A DNA stretch of 64,000 nt, taken from NCBI RefSeq assembly GCF_002742285.1, contig NZ_MDGM01000012.1:868001-932000 (forward strand). Direction: 5' to 3'. Below are positions 49,666 through 59,145 of the stretch, in pieces. The number at the start of each line of letters is the position of its first letter. Position 1 is the stretch's first letter. This DNA is from Paramylibacter kogurei. Lineage in GTDB: Bacteria; Pseudomonadota; Alphaproteobacteria; Rhodobacterales; Rhodobacteraceae. The notes under the pieces were generated by a model. That model saw only the letters and a list, made by a program, of their open reading frames with translations. It ran no database searches and had not been told where the DNA came from. The translations under genes and the position numbers were made by a program.

Positions 49666-52524
49666 ATGGCAGAGCTTAAAAACATTGAAATTCGCGGTGC
49701 GCGGGAACATAACCTGAAAAATTTCGATGTGGATATTCCGCGCGATAAATTGGTGGTGATCACGGGGCTGTCCGGTTCTGGTAAGTCGTCGCTCGCGTTT
49801 GATACGATTTATGCCGAGGGTCAGCGTCGATATGTTGAATCTTTGTCCGCATATGCACGCCAATTCCTTGATATGATGCAAAAACCTGATGTTGATCATA
49901 TTGCGGGGCTTTCACCTGCGATTTCGATTGAACAAAAAACGACGTCGAAAAATCCACGATCAACCGTTGGCACCGTCACCGAAATTTACGATTACCTGCG
50001 CCTGTTGTTTGCACGTGTTGGGACACCATATTCACCAACAACAGGACTGCCGATCGAAGCACAGCAAGTTTCCGAAATGGTTGATCGGATCATGAGCATG
50101 GATGAAGGCACGCGTGCCTATCTGCTCGCCCCGATTGTGCGTGACCGTAAAGGTGAATATCGCAAGGAATTTCAAGAACTTAAGAAACAAGGCTTTCAAC
50201 GGGTCAAGGTAGACGGCGAATTTTACGAACTGGACGATGCGCCAACGCTTGATAAAAAGTTTCGCCATAACATTGATGTTGTGGTTGATCGTATTGTGAT
50301 CAAGGGGGGCTTGGAAACACGTTTGGCCGATAGTTTGCGCACCGCTCTTGATCTGGCCGAAGGGATCGCGATTTTAGAGACCGCGCCAAGTGATGGCGAA
50401 GCCGAACGCATCACGTTTTCAGAAAACTTTTCCTGTCCGGTCAGCGGTTTTACAATCGCGGAAATCGAACCACGGTTGTTTTCATTTAACGCACCCTTTG
50501 GTGCGTGTCCTGAATGTGATGGGCTTGGCGTTGAACTTTTCTTTGATGAACGATTGGTTGTGCCTGATCCTTCCATATCGCTCTATGATGGGGCACTTGC
50601 GCCTTGGGCCAAGGGAAAATCCCCGTACTTTCGCCAAACCATCGAAGCGCTCGCCGATCATTATGGGTTTTACAAAGATGCCGCTTGGCGCGATTTGCCG
50701 GCTCATGTGCATAAAATCATGCTCTATGGTTCTGGAAAGGATGAAATCAAATTCCGCTATGACGAGGGTGGCCGCGTATACGAGGTAACCCGCGCGTTTG
50801 AGGGTGTTATTCCAAATATGGAACGGCGATACCGCGAAACCGATAGCAACTGGATCCGCGAAGAATTTGAACGTTACCAAAACAATCGCCATTGCGGCGC
50901 CTGTGACGGTTATCGTTTACGCGAAGAGGCCCGCGCCGTAAAAATCGCCGATATTCACGTAGGGCAGGTGGTTCAGTTTTCGATCAAAGAAGCCTTGCAA
51001 TGGGTCGAGGACGTGCCCGCAACCCTGACCAATCAGAAAAATGAAATTGCCAAAGCGATTTTAAAGGAAATCCGCGAACGGCTTGGATTTTTGGTGAATG
51101 TTGGTTTGGATTACCTCACGCTAAGCAGAAACGCAGGCACTTTATCAGGTGGTGAAAGCCAACGCATTCGATTGGCCAGCCAGATTGGCTCTGGCTTGAC
51201 GGGGGTTTTATATGTGTTGGATGAACCATCCATCGGCCTGCACCAACGCGATAATGATCGCCTGTTGGAAACGCTCAAAAATCTGCGCGATCAGGGAAAT
51301 ACCGTGATTGTTGTCGAACATGACGAAGAAGCAATTCGCACCGCAGATTACGTGTTGGATATTGGTCCAGGTGCAGGTGTGCATGGTGGCGAGATCATCG
51401 CCAAAGGCACACCAGCGCAAATCATCAAAAGCAAAAAGTCCATCACGGGTCAGTATTTAACAGGTGCGCGTGAAATCGCGATACCTGTCGATCGGCGCAA
51501 GGGGAATGGCAAAGAAATCACCGTCACCAACGCCACGGGCAATAATTTGAAGGGGATTGATGCCAGTTTTCCCCTTGGCACGTTTACCTGTGTGACAGGT
51601 GTGTCTGGCGGCGGGAAATCGACATTGACCATTGAAACACTGTTTAAAACCGCATCCATGCGGTTAAACGGTGCCAAACAAACGCCAGCGCATTGCGATG
51701 AAATTCGTGGGCTTACCTATTTGGATAAGGTGATTGATATCGATCAACGCGCGATTGGGCGTACACCGCGATCGAACCCTGCCACATATACTGGTGCGTT
51801 CACGCCGATCCGCGAATGGTTTGCTGGATTGCCAGAGGCGAAAACCCGTGGCTATAAACCTGGTCGGTTTAGCTTTAACGTCAAAGGCGGGCGGTGCGAG
51901 GCGTGCCAAGGCGATGGTGTGATCAAGATAGAGATGCACTTTTTACCAGACGTTTATGTTGAATGTGAAACCTGTCGTGGCAAACGATATAACCGCGAAA
52001 CGCTAGAGGTGTTGTTCAAGGGCAAAAGCATCGCAGATGTGCTTGATATGACCGTGGAAGACGCCGAACAGTTTTTCCAAGCCGTGCCAAGCATTCGTGA
52101 CAAAATGACAGCGCTGATGCGTGTTGGGCTTGGCTATATCAAGGTAGGGCAACAAGCGACGACTTTGTCGGGCGGCGAAGCACAGCGCGTGAAATTGTCA
52201 AAAGAATTGTCGAAACGATCCACAGGGCGCACGTTATATATCCTTGATGAACCGACAACGGGGTTACATTTCGAAGATGTGCGCAAACTGTTAGAGGTGC
52301 TGCATGAATTGGTCGATCAGGGCAACACGGTGATTGTGATCGAACATAATCTGGATGTGATTAAAACCGCCGATCATATCATCGACATTGGCCCCGAGGG
52401 CGGCGACGGAGGTGGTACAATCGTTGCCACTGGCACACCCGAAGATGTGGCATCTGTAAAGGGTAGCTACACGGGTTATTATCTGGATCAAATGTTGAAC
52501 ACGGCAATCAAACGCAAAGCGTAA
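49666..52524 (+). CDS. uvrA: Excinuclease ABC subunit UvrA
   Basis: Damage recognition ATPase of nucleotide excision repair. 952 residues with two ABC units: Walker [10 protein letters not shown] (about 34-42) and GVSGGGKST (about 645), signatures LSGGESQR and LSGGEAQR, and zinc-finger cysteines in [16 protein letters not shown] and CEACQGDG ... CETCRGKRY. Complete. Preceded by a LexA box, so induced by DNA damage. Confidence 0.98.
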   Translation: MAELKNIEIRGAREHNLKNFDVDIPRDKLVVITGLSGSGKSSLAFDTIYAEGQRRYVESLSAYARQFLDMMQKPDVDHIAGLSPAISIEQKTTSKNPRSTVGTVTEIYDYLRLLFARVGTPYSPTTGLPIEAQQVSEMVDRIMSMDEGTRAYLLAPIVRDRKGEYRKEFQELKKQGFQRVKVDGEFYELDDAPTLDKKFRHNIDVVVDRIVIKGGLETRLADSLRTALDLAEGIAILETAPSDGEAERITFSENFSCPVSGFTIAEIEPRLFSFNAPFGACPECDGLGVELFFDERLVVPDPSISLYDGALAPWAKGKSPYFRQTIEALADHYGFYKDAAWRDLPAHVHKIMLYGSGKDEIKFRYDEGGRVYEVTRAFEGVIPNMERRYRETDSNWIREEFERYQNNRHCGACDGYRLREEARAVKIADIHVGQVVQFSIKEALQWVEDVPATLTNQKNEIAKAILKEIRERLGFLVNVGLDYLTLSRNAGTLSGGESQRIRLASQIGSGLTGVLYVLDEPSIGLHQRDNDRLLETLKNLRDQGNTVIVVEHDEEAIRTADYVLDIGPGAGVHGGEIIAKGTPAQIIKSKKSITGQYLTGAREIAIPVDRRKGNGKEITVTNATGNNLKGIDASFPLGTFTCVTGVSGGGKSTLTIETLFKTASMRLNGAKQTPAHCDEIRGLTYLDKVIDIDQRAIGRTPRSNPATYTGAFTPIREWFAGLPEAKTRGYKPGRFSFNVKGGRCEACQGDGVIKIEMHFLPDVYVECETCRGKRYNRETLEVLFKGKSIADVLDMTVEDAEQFFQAVPSIRDKMTALMRVGLGYIKVGQQATTLSGGEAQRVKLSKELSKRSTGRTLYILDEPTTGLHFEDVRKLLEVLHELVDQGNTVIVIEHNLDVIKTADHIIDIGPEGGDGGGTIVATGTPEDVASVKGSYTGYYLDQMLNTAIKRKA

Positions 52525-52542
52525 GAGTTTTGCGCGTTTTTA

Positions 52543-52571
52543 ATGACCTAACCGGTTTTTTCTGCTATAAG
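52543..52571 (+). promoter_or_regulatory. Candidate promoter of the CBS-domain gene
   Basis: ATGACC (52543-52548), 17 bases, TATAAG (52566-52571). It would start transcription near 52578. Confidence 0.4.
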
Positions 52572-52586
52572 TTGATTAATATCAAC
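52571..52586 (+). promoter_or_regulatory. FNR/FnrL-type box
   Basis: GTTGAT-TAAT-ATCAAC, a perfect match to TTGAT-N4-ATCAA. It covers the predicted transcription start and ends next to the ribosome binding site (AGGAG at 52587), a position expected for repression rather than activation. Confidence 0.65.
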
Positions 52587-52599
52587 AGGAGAAATATGC

Positions 52600-53034
52600 A
52601 TGCTGATCAGCCAAATTTTAACGTCCAAAGCCAAAGATGGTGTTTTAACAATTGATAAAAGTCAATCAGTGCGCGATGCGATTTCAGATCTGTCTGCACA
52701 TCGCATCGGTGCCTTGGTCGTTAGCAGTGATGGTCACACCGCCGATGGCATTATTTCCGAGCGCGACATTATCCGCGAGGTCGGAAAACGCGGTGTGGAT
52801 TGTTTTTCTTTGAATGTGGCGGATATTATGACCGCTGATATCAAACATTGTTCCCTAAAGGATACCGCAGAACAAGCATTGAAAATGATGACCGAAGGCC
52901 GTTTTCGCCATCTGCCCGTGATCGAAGATGACAAGCTGATCGGGCTGATTTCCATTGGCGATGTGGTCAAGGCGCGATTGAACGAAGTTGAATCCGAAAA
53001 TTCTGCCATGATCAATATGATCACAGGGCATTAA
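52600..53034 (+). CDS. CBS domain pair protein
   Basis: 144 residues made almost wholly of two CBS domains (about 10-65 and 75-130: LTIDKSQSVRDAISDLSAHRIGALVV, ADIMTADIKHCSLKDTAEQALKMMTEGRFRHLPVIEDDKLIGLISIGDVV). Such stand-alone pairs bind adenine nucleotides and tune partner proteins; the partner here is unknown. The FNR-type box on its promoter suggests an oxygen-linked role. Confidence 0.92.
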   Translation: MLISQILTSKAKDGVLTIDKSQSVRDAISDLSAHRIGALVVSSDGHTADGIISERDIIREVGKRGVDCFSLNVADIMTADIKHCSLKDTAEQALKMMTEGRFRHLPVIEDDKLIGLISIGDVVKARLNEVESENSAMINMITGH

Positions 53035-53100
53035 ACAACTTGACGTTCGCGTCAGTATGGGGTCAACCTGCGCCCAACAAAATTATGGGGGGAAATTGCC

Positions 53101-53595
53101 ATGCGCATCGGTCTGTATCCAGGGACGTTTGATCCGATCACGGTTGGTCATATCGACATTATAAAACGTGCATGTACGCTGGTGGATCGTTTGGTTATCG
53201 GGGTTGCGATTAATCGTGACAAGGGGCCGTTATTTTCGCTGGAAGAGCGCGTTGAAATGATCGAGCGCAACATGAGCAAGATCGACAAAGGATCAACAGA
53301 AATTGTCGTGGTTCCATTTGAAAACCTGTTGATTGATATGGCCCAAGAGGTTGGCGCATCTGTGATCATCCGCGGCCTGCGTGCGGTATCCGATTTTGAA
53401 TATGAATTTCAACTGGTCGGTATGAACCGTGCGATGAACGATCAAATTGAAACTGTGTTCTTGATGGCAGAGGCAAAACACCAAGCGGTTGCATCACGTC
53501 TTGTGAAAGAAATCGCCCGCCTTGGTGGCGATGTTTCGCCGTTTGTGACCAAAGGCGTTCAAAATGCTTTGAACGAAAAATTCGCAAAAAAATAG
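53101..53595 (+). CDS. coaD: Phosphopantetheine adenylyltransferase
   Basis: Fourth step of coenzyme A synthesis. 164 residues, nucleotidyltransferase fold with YPGTFDPITVGHID (T/HxGH motif, His 17), IRGLRAVSDFEYE and the Arg/Ser loop near AKHQAVASRLVKEIA. Usual length. A hairpin TGACG-TTCG-CGTCA (53041-53054) lies upstream. Confidence 0.97.
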   Translation: MRIGLYPGTFDPITVGHIDIIKRACTLVDRLVIGVAINRDKGPLFSLEERVEMIERNMSKIDKGSTEIVVVPFENLLIDMAQEVGASVIIRGLRAVSDFEYEFQLVGMNRAMNDQIETVFLMAEAKHQAVASRLVKEIARLGGDVSPFVTKGVQNALNEKFAKK

Positions 53596-53661
53596 GGCTT
53601 TGGCTTTTCTCTTTGTTCTGCCTGTCGTAGGGTGCGCGCAAATTCAAAAACGGAGGCCATC

Positions 53662-54168
53662 TTGGCAGATTTTAAAGACCCAGAAAATACCATCGTAATG
53701 ACACTTGCAGGGGGCGAAGTTCACATCGAACTATTACCCGATGTTGCCCCATTGCACAGCGCACGCATGAAAGAATTGGCACGCGCAGGAAAATACGACA
53801 ACGTTGCATTTCACCGCGTGATCGACGGTTTCATGGCGCAAACTGGTGATGTTGCAAATGGCAACATGGAAGACAATTTTAACATTGGTCGTGCGGGCAC
53901 AGGTGGTTCGGAATTGCCAGATTTGCCAGCGGAATTTTCTAAATTACCACATGATCGTGGCACATTGGGCGCGGCACGTTCTGCGAATCCGAATTCCGCC
54001 AATTCACAGTTTTTCATCAACTTTGGCGACAATCATTTCTTGAATGGTCAATATACCGTTTATGGGCGAGTGACATCAGGCATGGAACATGTCGATGCGA
54101 TCACACGTGGCGAGCCACCAGCGAGCCCAGATCGCATGGTAACGGTACGCGTTGCGGCTGATCTGTGA
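53662..54168 (+). CDS. Cyclophilin-type peptidyl-prolyl isomerase, cytosolic
   Basis: 168 residues. FHRVIDGFMAQTGD, NSANSQFFINFGDN and YTVYGRVTSGMEHVD are the cyclophilin core with the catalytic Arg. There is no signal peptide, so it acts in the cytosol. The start is a TTG at 53662: GGAGG lies five bases before it and the product begins MADFKDPENTIVMTL, as expected for the family; the upstream GTG has no ribosome binding site. Overlaps the next cyclophilin gene by one base. Confidence 0.9.
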   Translation: MADFKDPENTIVMTLAGGEVHIELLPDVAPLHSARMKELARAGKYDNVAFHRVIDGFMAQTGDVANGNMEDNFNIGRAGTGGSELPDLPAEFSKLPHDRGTLGAARSANPNSANSQFFINFGDNHFLNGQYTVYGRVTSGMEHVDAITRGEPPASPDRMVTVRVAADL

Positions 54169-54740
54169 TGCGCAATCTGTTTTTGACAGCCGTTTCAATG
54201 TTGTTTTTGGGTGCGGGCGTATTTGCGGCCACACCAGAAAACACATTGGTTATCGAGCTTGACGGTGCAAGCACTGGTATAATTGAAATTGAATTGCTTC
54301 CAGAGCTTGCCCCTGAACATGTGGAACGCGTTAAAAAATTGGCACGCGAAGGTTCATATGACGGGGTCGTATTTCATCGCGTGATCGATGGTTTCATGGC
54401 GCAAACTGGCGATGTTACGCATGGCAACCTAGAAGGTTTCATTCCACGGTATGCGGGTTCTGGTGGTTCAAACTATGAAGATTTGCCAGCAGAATTTTCA
54501 AAAGAGCCGTTTTTGCGCGGTGTCGTGGGTATGGCGCGATCATCTGATCCGAACTCTGCCAATTCACAATTTTTCATTATGTTTGCCGATGGTGAATTTT
54601 TGAATGAACAATACACCGTATTTGGTCGCGTAATCGAAGGCCAAGATGTGGTTGATGGGATCAAAAAAGGGCACGCACAAACGGGTGCGCTGGATGATCC
54701 AGACTATATGAAACGTGTTTATGTAAAATCTGACAATTGA
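54168..54740 (+). CDS. Cyclophilin-type peptidyl-prolyl isomerase, exported
   Basis: 190 residues, signal peptide about 1-21 (ending VFAAT) and a cyclophilin domain closely similar to that of the preceding gene (FHRVIDGFMAQTGDVTHGN, NSANSQFFIMFADG). The pair looks like a tandem duplication with division between cytosol and periplasm. Start ATG at 54168 in a TGATG junction. Confidence 0.93.
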   Translation: MRNLFLTAVSMLFLGAGVFAATPENTLVIELDGASTGIIEIELLPELAPEHVERVKKLAREGSYDGVVFHRVIDGFMAQTGDVTHGNLEGFIPRYAGSGGSNYEDLPAEFSKEPFLRGVVGMARSSDPNSANSQFFIMFADGEFLNEQYTVFGRVIEGQDVVDGIKKGHAQTGALDDPDYMKRVYVKSDN

Positions 54741-54743
54741 TAT

Positions 54744-54825
54744 GGAGGCCCTGACGGGCCTTCACCTTTTGGTGAGGCACACTATCCAAACGTGATGTCT
54801 TGGCCTAGCCTCCGTCGGTGGAGGC
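54744..54825 (+). promoter_or_regulatory. Structured leader with alternative pairing before the DUF3179 gene
   Basis: GCCTCC (54808-54813) can pair with GGAGGC at 54820-54825, which is the ribosome binding site of the next gene, or with an identical GGAGGC at 54744-54749. The upstream copy is itself part of a hairpin AGGCCC-TGAC-GGGCCT (54746-54761), followed by TCACC-TTTT-GGTGA (54762-54775). The first hairpin may also serve as terminator of the cyclophilin pair. Confidence 0.45.
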
Positions 54826-54828
54826 ACC

Positions 54829-55791
54829 ATGAAAAAAATCATCTTAACACTGGTCTGTATATTTCTAGCATCTGGGGCCATGGCGGATGTGCGGTTTTGG
54901 AAAATGGCGTGGAAAAACACGGATTTTACCAAGACCATTGTTGATTTTGACACCATCTTGGATGGTGGCCCAGGCAAGGATGGAATCCCTGCGATCAGCA
55001 ATCCGACAATGATCCAAAATGCAAAAAAAACCGGGTTAGGTGAACAGGAACCCGTGATGGTTGTTCACATCGCGGGACAAACGACGCGCGCCTATCCCAT
55101 TCGATATTTAATGTGGCATGAGATCGTGAATGACAGGTTGGGGGACACGCCAATCGCGGTAACATTCTGTCCATTGTGTAATTCTGGGGTAGTCTTTGAT
55201 CGCCGTTTAAACGGTGTTCAGTATGAATTGGGGGTTTCAGGATTGCTACGAAATTCCGATATGATCATGTATGATCGCCAAACCGAAACCTGGTGGCAAC
55301 AATTCACGGGGCAAGCGATTGTGGGTGAATTGGTGGGGCAAACATTGGTGAAATTGCCCAGTTACACCATCAATTGGGGAGCGTATGTAAAACAACATCC
55401 AGATGGATTGGTTATGGCAACGCCAAAGCATAATCGTTCCTATGGTGCCAATCCTTATGCGGGATATGATACGGGTACTCCGTTTTTATATCGCGGTGAA
55501 AACCCACCCCATGGGATTAACCCATTGGAGCGGGTTGTTGTGGTGGAGCAGGCCGCATGGCCGCTTCAACGGGTGCGTAAAGAAGGGCGCATTGTTGAGC
55601 GGGGCATTGTGATTGAATGGGATGCAGGCATGGCATCAGCGCTCGACACCAGAGAAATCGCAAAGGGGCGCGATGTTGGATCGGTGCGGGTCACAGATCA
55701 ATCATCGGGGGTTAATGTCGTGCATGATGTTGGCTTTGCCTTTGCATTTCATGCGTTTCATCCAGATGGAAAATGGATGTTAGGAAACTGA
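54829..55791 (+). CDS. DUF3179 domain protein, exported
   Basis: 320 residues with a signal peptide (about 1-19, ending AMA). The DUF3179 core is clear: AYPIRYLMWHEIVND, IAVTFCPLCNSGVVFDR, LGVSGLLRNSDMIMYDRQTETWWQQ. The paired cysteines in FCPLCNS suggest a metal or disulfide site. Function of the family is unknown to me. GGTGGAGG precedes the ATG and lies inside a hairpin. Confidence 0.9.
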   Translation: MKKIILTLVCIFLASGAMADVRFWKMAWKNTDFTKTIVDFDTILDGGPGKDGIPAISNPTMIQNAKKTGLGEQEPVMVVHIAGQTTRAYPIRYLMWHEIVNDRLGDTPIAVTFCPLCNSGVVFDRRLNGVQYELGVSGLLRNSDMIMYDRQTETWWQQFTGQAIVGELVGQTLVKLPSYTINWGAYVKQHPDGLVMATPKHNRSYGANPYAGYDTGTPFLYRGENPPHGINPLERVVVVEQAAWPLQRVRKEGRIVERGIVIEWDAGMASALDTREIAKGRDVGSVRVTDQSSGVNVVHDVGFAFAFHAFHPDGKWMLGN

Positions 55792-55826
55792 GCAAAATGA
55801 GATCGCGATTGCGATCATTGTGATAA

Positions 55827-55854
55827 GCTTGGCCCAAGGGCCAAGCGTGTTTTT
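55827..55854 (+). terminator. Terminator after the DUF3179 gene
   Basis: GCTTGGCCC (55827-55835) and GGGCCAAGC (55838-55846) with a very short loop, then GTGTTTTT. A second small stem GATCGC/GCGATC lies at 55801-55816. Confidence 0.8.
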
Positions 55855-55874
55855 GGATATTTAGACAAAATGGA
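55855..55874 (+). repeat. 20-bp intergenic motif, copy 3
   Basis: GGATATTTAGACAAAATGGA, identical over 20 bases to copy 1, between the converging DUF3179 and tyrS genes. Confidence 0.65.
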
Positions 55875-55877
55875 ATT

Positions 55878-57131
55878 TTAGTCTTGGAGTTTAACCAAGG
55901 CGTGCTTTTTCTTGCTGGATGAAATTTTTGGTGTTTTGGCGATGTCATCAACCGTGAGCATCAGGCCAATGTCATTCACGGCTTCGTCATTCAGACGCGC
56001 ACCACCACCTTGGATGATGCGTTTGGCCTCTTTGCCAGAAGGGGCAAGACCAGCACGCACCAAAGTTTGCGCAAAGCTAATCCCATCACCGATGTCGTCA
56101 CTGTTGAGTTCCAACGTTGGCAGATCATCACCAACACCGCCTTTTTCAAAAACTTCGCGAGCAGTGGTTTCTGCGTTTTTGGCGGCGTCTGTGCCGTGAC
56201 AAAGCGCAGTAACCTCGTTTGCCAAAATGATTTTGGCCGCGTTGATTTCAGAACCTTCGAGCGCGCCGAGGCGTTCGCATTCTTCCACGGGAAGTTCTGT
56301 GAATAGTTTGAGGAATTTTGCCACATCAGCATCAAGCGTATTGCGCCAGAATTGCCAAAATTCATACGGGCTGAGCAGTTCTGCGTTGAGCCACACCGCG
56401 CCATTTGCGGATTTACCCATTTTGGTTCCATCCGCCTTGGTCAATAGTGGTGATGTGAGGCCGAACACTTGGTTTTGGTTAATGCGGCGGGTCAAATCAA
56501 TTCCGTTAACGATATTACCCCATTGATCGGAGCCACCCATTTGCAATGCGCAATCATAGCGGCGGTTCAATTCCAAGAAATCATAGGCTTGCAGGATCAT
56601 GTAGTTGAATTCAAGAAAGCTGAGCGATTGATCGCGATCAAGACGTGATTTCACGCTTTCAAAGCTAAGCATGCGATTGACCGAGAAAAACTTGCCAATA
56701 TCACGCAAAAATTCGAGGTAATTAAGATTATCGAGCCATTCCGCATTGTTGAGCATTACCGCATCGGTTTTGCCATCGCCATATGACAGGTATTTGGCAA
56801 AAACCTGTTTCATACCGTCAATATTTGCATCAATCGCTGCATTATCCAAAAGCGGGCGTTCATCGGCGCGAAAGGATGGATCACCAACCTTGGTCGTGCC
56901 ACCACCCATCAGGGTGATTGGCTTGTGCCCGGTTTTTTGCAACCAACGCAACATCATGATGTTCAACAAATGCCCAACATGCAGCGATTTCGCCGTGGCA
57001 TCATATCCGATATAGGTTGCAAGTGGACCTTCGAGCAGGCGTTCATCGAGCCCCTGTAGGTCTGTGCAGTCCTGCAAGAAGCCCCGTTGCTGCATCACTT
57101 GCAGAAACTCTGATTTGGGCTTGTATGTCAT
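55878..57131 (-). CDS. tyrS: Tyrosyl-tRNA synthetase
   Basis: 417 residues, class I synthetase, TyrRS group with HVGH in [23 protein letters not shown]-like [15 protein letters not shown] (near residue 240) and a C-terminal S4 RNA-binding domain (about 345-405). Complete. Divergent from anmK across 66 bp. Confidence 0.97.
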   Translation of the reverse strand: MTYKPKSEFLQVMQQRGFLQDCTDLQGLDERLLEGPLATYIGYDATAKSLHVGHLLNIMMLRWLQKTGHKPITLMGGGTTKVGDPSFRADERPLLDNAAIDANIDGMKQVFAKYLSYGDGKTDAVMLNNAEWLDNLNYLEFLRDIGKFFSVNRMLSFESVKSRLDRDQSLSFLEFNYMILQAYDFLELNRRYDCALQMGGSDQWGNIVNGIDLTRRINQNQVFGLTSPLLTKADGTKMGKSANGAVWLNAELLSPYEFWQFWRNTLDADVAKFLKLFTELPVEECERLGALEGSEINAAKIILANEVTALCHGTDAAKNAETTAREVFEKGGVGDDLPTLELNSDDIGDGISFAQTLVRAGLAPSGKEAKRIIQGGGARLNDEAVNDIGLMLTVDDIAKTPKISSSKKKHALVKLQD

Positions 57132-57197
57132 CGGTATTGATCCTTTTTAATTCTGTCTTTGCTTCGTATAACGGGTTTATTGCGAAAGGAAAGACAG

Positions 57198-58295
57198 ATG
57201 GTGAAATTTACCCCAATTTGGGCGCTTGGATTGATGTCTGGCACGTCTTTGGACGGGGTTGATGGCGCGATGGTGTTAACCGATGGTCAACAAGTTTTAG
57301 ATTTTGGTGCCACGTTTTTTCGCCCCTATAGTGAACATGAACACGGAATTTTACGCGACGCCTTGGGGTTGTGGCCCGATGGCGATGCGACGCGGTTGCA
57401 ATTGGCCAAATCCATTGTTGAACAGGCGCATGCCGATGTAATCGCACATTTTCCAACGGCGGATGTGGTGGGGTTTCACGGACAAACACTTGCGCATGAT
57501 CCCGCAGGTGGGCGAACGTTTCAAATTGGTGATGGTGCGGCGTTGGCAACCGAAACAGGCAAAAAGATCGTGTGGGATTTTCGCAATGCCGATATGGCCG
57601 CAGGGGGTGAGGGCGCACCATTGGCACCATTTTTCCATTTTGCATTGGCCAAGCAATTGGGTGGAAAAGAACCAATTGCATTTTTAAACCTTGGTGGTGT
57701 GGGGAATGTAACCTGGATTGACCCGCGCAAAGGATTGCCAACAGAGGCTGGGGCTTTGTTGGCGTTTGACACGGGACCTGCGAATGCGCCGATCAATGAT
57801 TTGATGGTGGCACGCAGCAATGCCACATTTGACGAGGACGGTGCGCATGCGCTGGCTGGGCGCGTTGATACGAATGTTTTAGAAACGTTTTTTAAACATC
57901 AATATTTTGAGCGAACCCCACCAAAATCACTGGACCGTAACGATTTTACCCAGATTGAAAACTTGGTTGTCGATCTGTCATTGGATGATGCCGCAGCGAC
58001 CTTGACAGCATTGGCGGCATCAAGTGCATATGCCGCGCAGATGCATTTTCCTGACGACCCAGCGCGATGGTTGATTTGTGGTGGAGGGCGGCGCAATCCT
58101 GCATTGATGAACGGATTGCGGCAACGGCTGGAACAGGTTGCGCCCTGTGAAGACGTCGGGTTTGATGGTGATATGTTGGAAGCCCAAGCATTTGGATATC
58201 TAGCCGTGCGTGTTTTGCGCGGATTGGCGACATCTGCACCAAGCACAACAGGATGTAGCGAGCCCGTGTGCGGTGGGATTATCAGCACCCCATAA
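57198..58295 (+). CDS. anmK: Anhydro-N-acetylmuramic acid kinase
   Basis: Phosphorylates anhydroMurNAc released by lytic transglycosylases so that it can be recycled. 365 residues, ASKHA fold: GLMSGTSLDGVDGAMV, GFHGQTLAHDP, FQIGDGAALA, NLGGVGNVTWI, FDTGPANAPIND and CGGGRRNPALM. The ATG at 57198 has AAGGA upstream. Links functionally to the transglycosylase at 48.9 kb, but is not in its operon. Confidence 0.95.
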   Translation: MVKFTPIWALGLMSGTSLDGVDGAMVLTDGQQVLDFGATFFRPYSEHEHGILRDALGLWPDGDATRLQLAKSIVEQAHADVIAHFPTADVVGFHGQTLAHDPAGGRTFQIGDGAALATETGKKIVWDFRNADMAAGGEGAPLAPFFHFALAKQLGGKEPIAFLNLGGVGNVTWIDPRKGLPTEAGALLAFDTGPANAPINDLMVARSNATFDEDGAHALAGRVDTNVLETFFKHQYFERTPPKSLDRNDFTQIENLVVDLSLDDAAATLTALAASSAYAAQMHFPDDPARWLICGGGRRNPALMNGLRQRLEQVAPCEDVGFDGDMLEAQAFGYLAVRVLRGLATSAPSTTGCSEPVCGGIISTP

Positions 58296-58317
58296 AAAAA
58301 GGCGGCCAAAGCCGCCA
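58296..58317 (-). terminator. Terminator between anmK and the hydrolase gene
   Basis: GGCGGC-CAAA-GCCGCC (58301-58316). On the minus strand it is followed by TTTTTTTATG, so it mainly serves the hydrolase gene. Confidence 0.8.
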
Positions 58318-58322
58318 ATTTA

Positions 58323-58976
58323 TTATCGTGTGTTTTCTGTCAGCCTTCGGCGAACATATTCATCGACCGATCCGATCATCGTATCCATGTGATCTTTTTC
58401 AAAGAAGTGGCCAGCGCCATCGATCACCTCGTGTGTGATAGTGATGCCTTTTTGTTCGTGCAATTTGCCAACCAAACCTTCGACATCTGCGGGTGCAACT
58501 ACGCGGTCAGCAGATCCGTTGATGATCAAGCCAGAGCTTGGGCAGGGGGCAAGGAAGCTAAAGTCATAAGTGTTTGCGGGTGGAGCCGCGGAAATGAATC
58601 CAGAAATTTCAGGGCGACGCATCAACAATTGCATACCAATCCACGCGCCAAAAGAAAATCCAGCAACCCAGCAATGTTTCGCATTTGGGTTTTTCGCCTG
58701 CAAGAAATCAAGTGCCGCCGCTGCATCTGATAATTCGCCAACGCCTTGGTCATATTCACCTTGTGAACGGCCAACGCCGCGAAAGTTAAAACGCAAAACA
58801 GTAAAGCCCATATTATAAAATGCGTAATGCAGATTATACACGACCTTGTTGTTCATTGTACCACCAAATTGTGGATGCGGATGCAACACAATCGCGATGG
58901 GCGCGTCTTTGGATTTTTGCGGGTGGTAGCGACCTTCTAGGCGGCCTTCTGGACCGGGGAAAATGACTTCTGGCAT
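58323..58976 (-). CDS. Alpha/beta hydrolase (COG2945-like)
   Basis: 217 residues. LHPHPQFGGTMNNKVVY near the start, nucleophile elbow GFSFG (Ser 108), an acid in GSADRVVAP and His in GAGHFFE give a full catalytic triad. No signal peptide, so cytosolic. Substrate unknown; relatives are annotated as dienelactone-hydrolase-like or lipases without firm proof. Confidence 0.88.
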   Translation of the reverse strand: MPEVIFPGPEGRLEGRYHPQKSKDAPIAIVLHPHPQFGGTMNNKVVYNLHYAFYNMGFTVLRFNFRGVGRSQGEYDQGVGELSDAAAALDFLQAKNPNAKHCWVAGFSFGAWIGMQLLMRRPEISGFISAAPPANTYDFSFLAPCPSSGLIINGSADRVVAPADVEGLVGKLHEQKGITITHEVIDGAGHFFEKDHMDTMIGSVDEYVRRRLTENTR

Positions 58977-59025
58977 CTGTAGCGCGTGGCCTCACATAAT
59001 ATTTTCGTTTCAAGCGTCGTTAATC

Positions 59026-59054
59026 TTGACGGAATCGCTCGGAAACTTTAGAAC
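59026..59054 (+). promoter_or_regulatory. Candidate promoter of the iscR-suf operon
   Basis: TTGACG (59026-59031), 17 bases, TAGAAC (59049-59054). The -10 element lies inside the Irr-type palindrome. A perfect TATAAT at 59125-59130 is a second possibility but has no convincing -35. Confidence 0.4.
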
Positions 59055-59063
59055 CATTCTAAA
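59047..59063. promoter_or_regulatory. Irr box (iron control element)
   Basis: TTTAGAA-CCA-TTCTAAA, a perfect inverted repeat matching the ICE motif bound by the haem/iron regulator Irr in alphaproteobacteria. It covers the -10 of the promoter candidate, so Irr would repress the suf operon under iron limitation or act there with IscR. Confidence 0.75.
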
Positions 59064-59145
59064 TTGTAAGGTGCAAGCCCCCACTCGAATAACATCTGAT
59101 AAGGGTTTGTTCCGTTTTCGTCAATATAATCGGCAGTGAAATCAT

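Noticed and set aside
52549..52562. AACCGGTT plus T-run after uvrA as terminator
   Set aside because: The self-complementary part is too short to form a stable stem with a loop.
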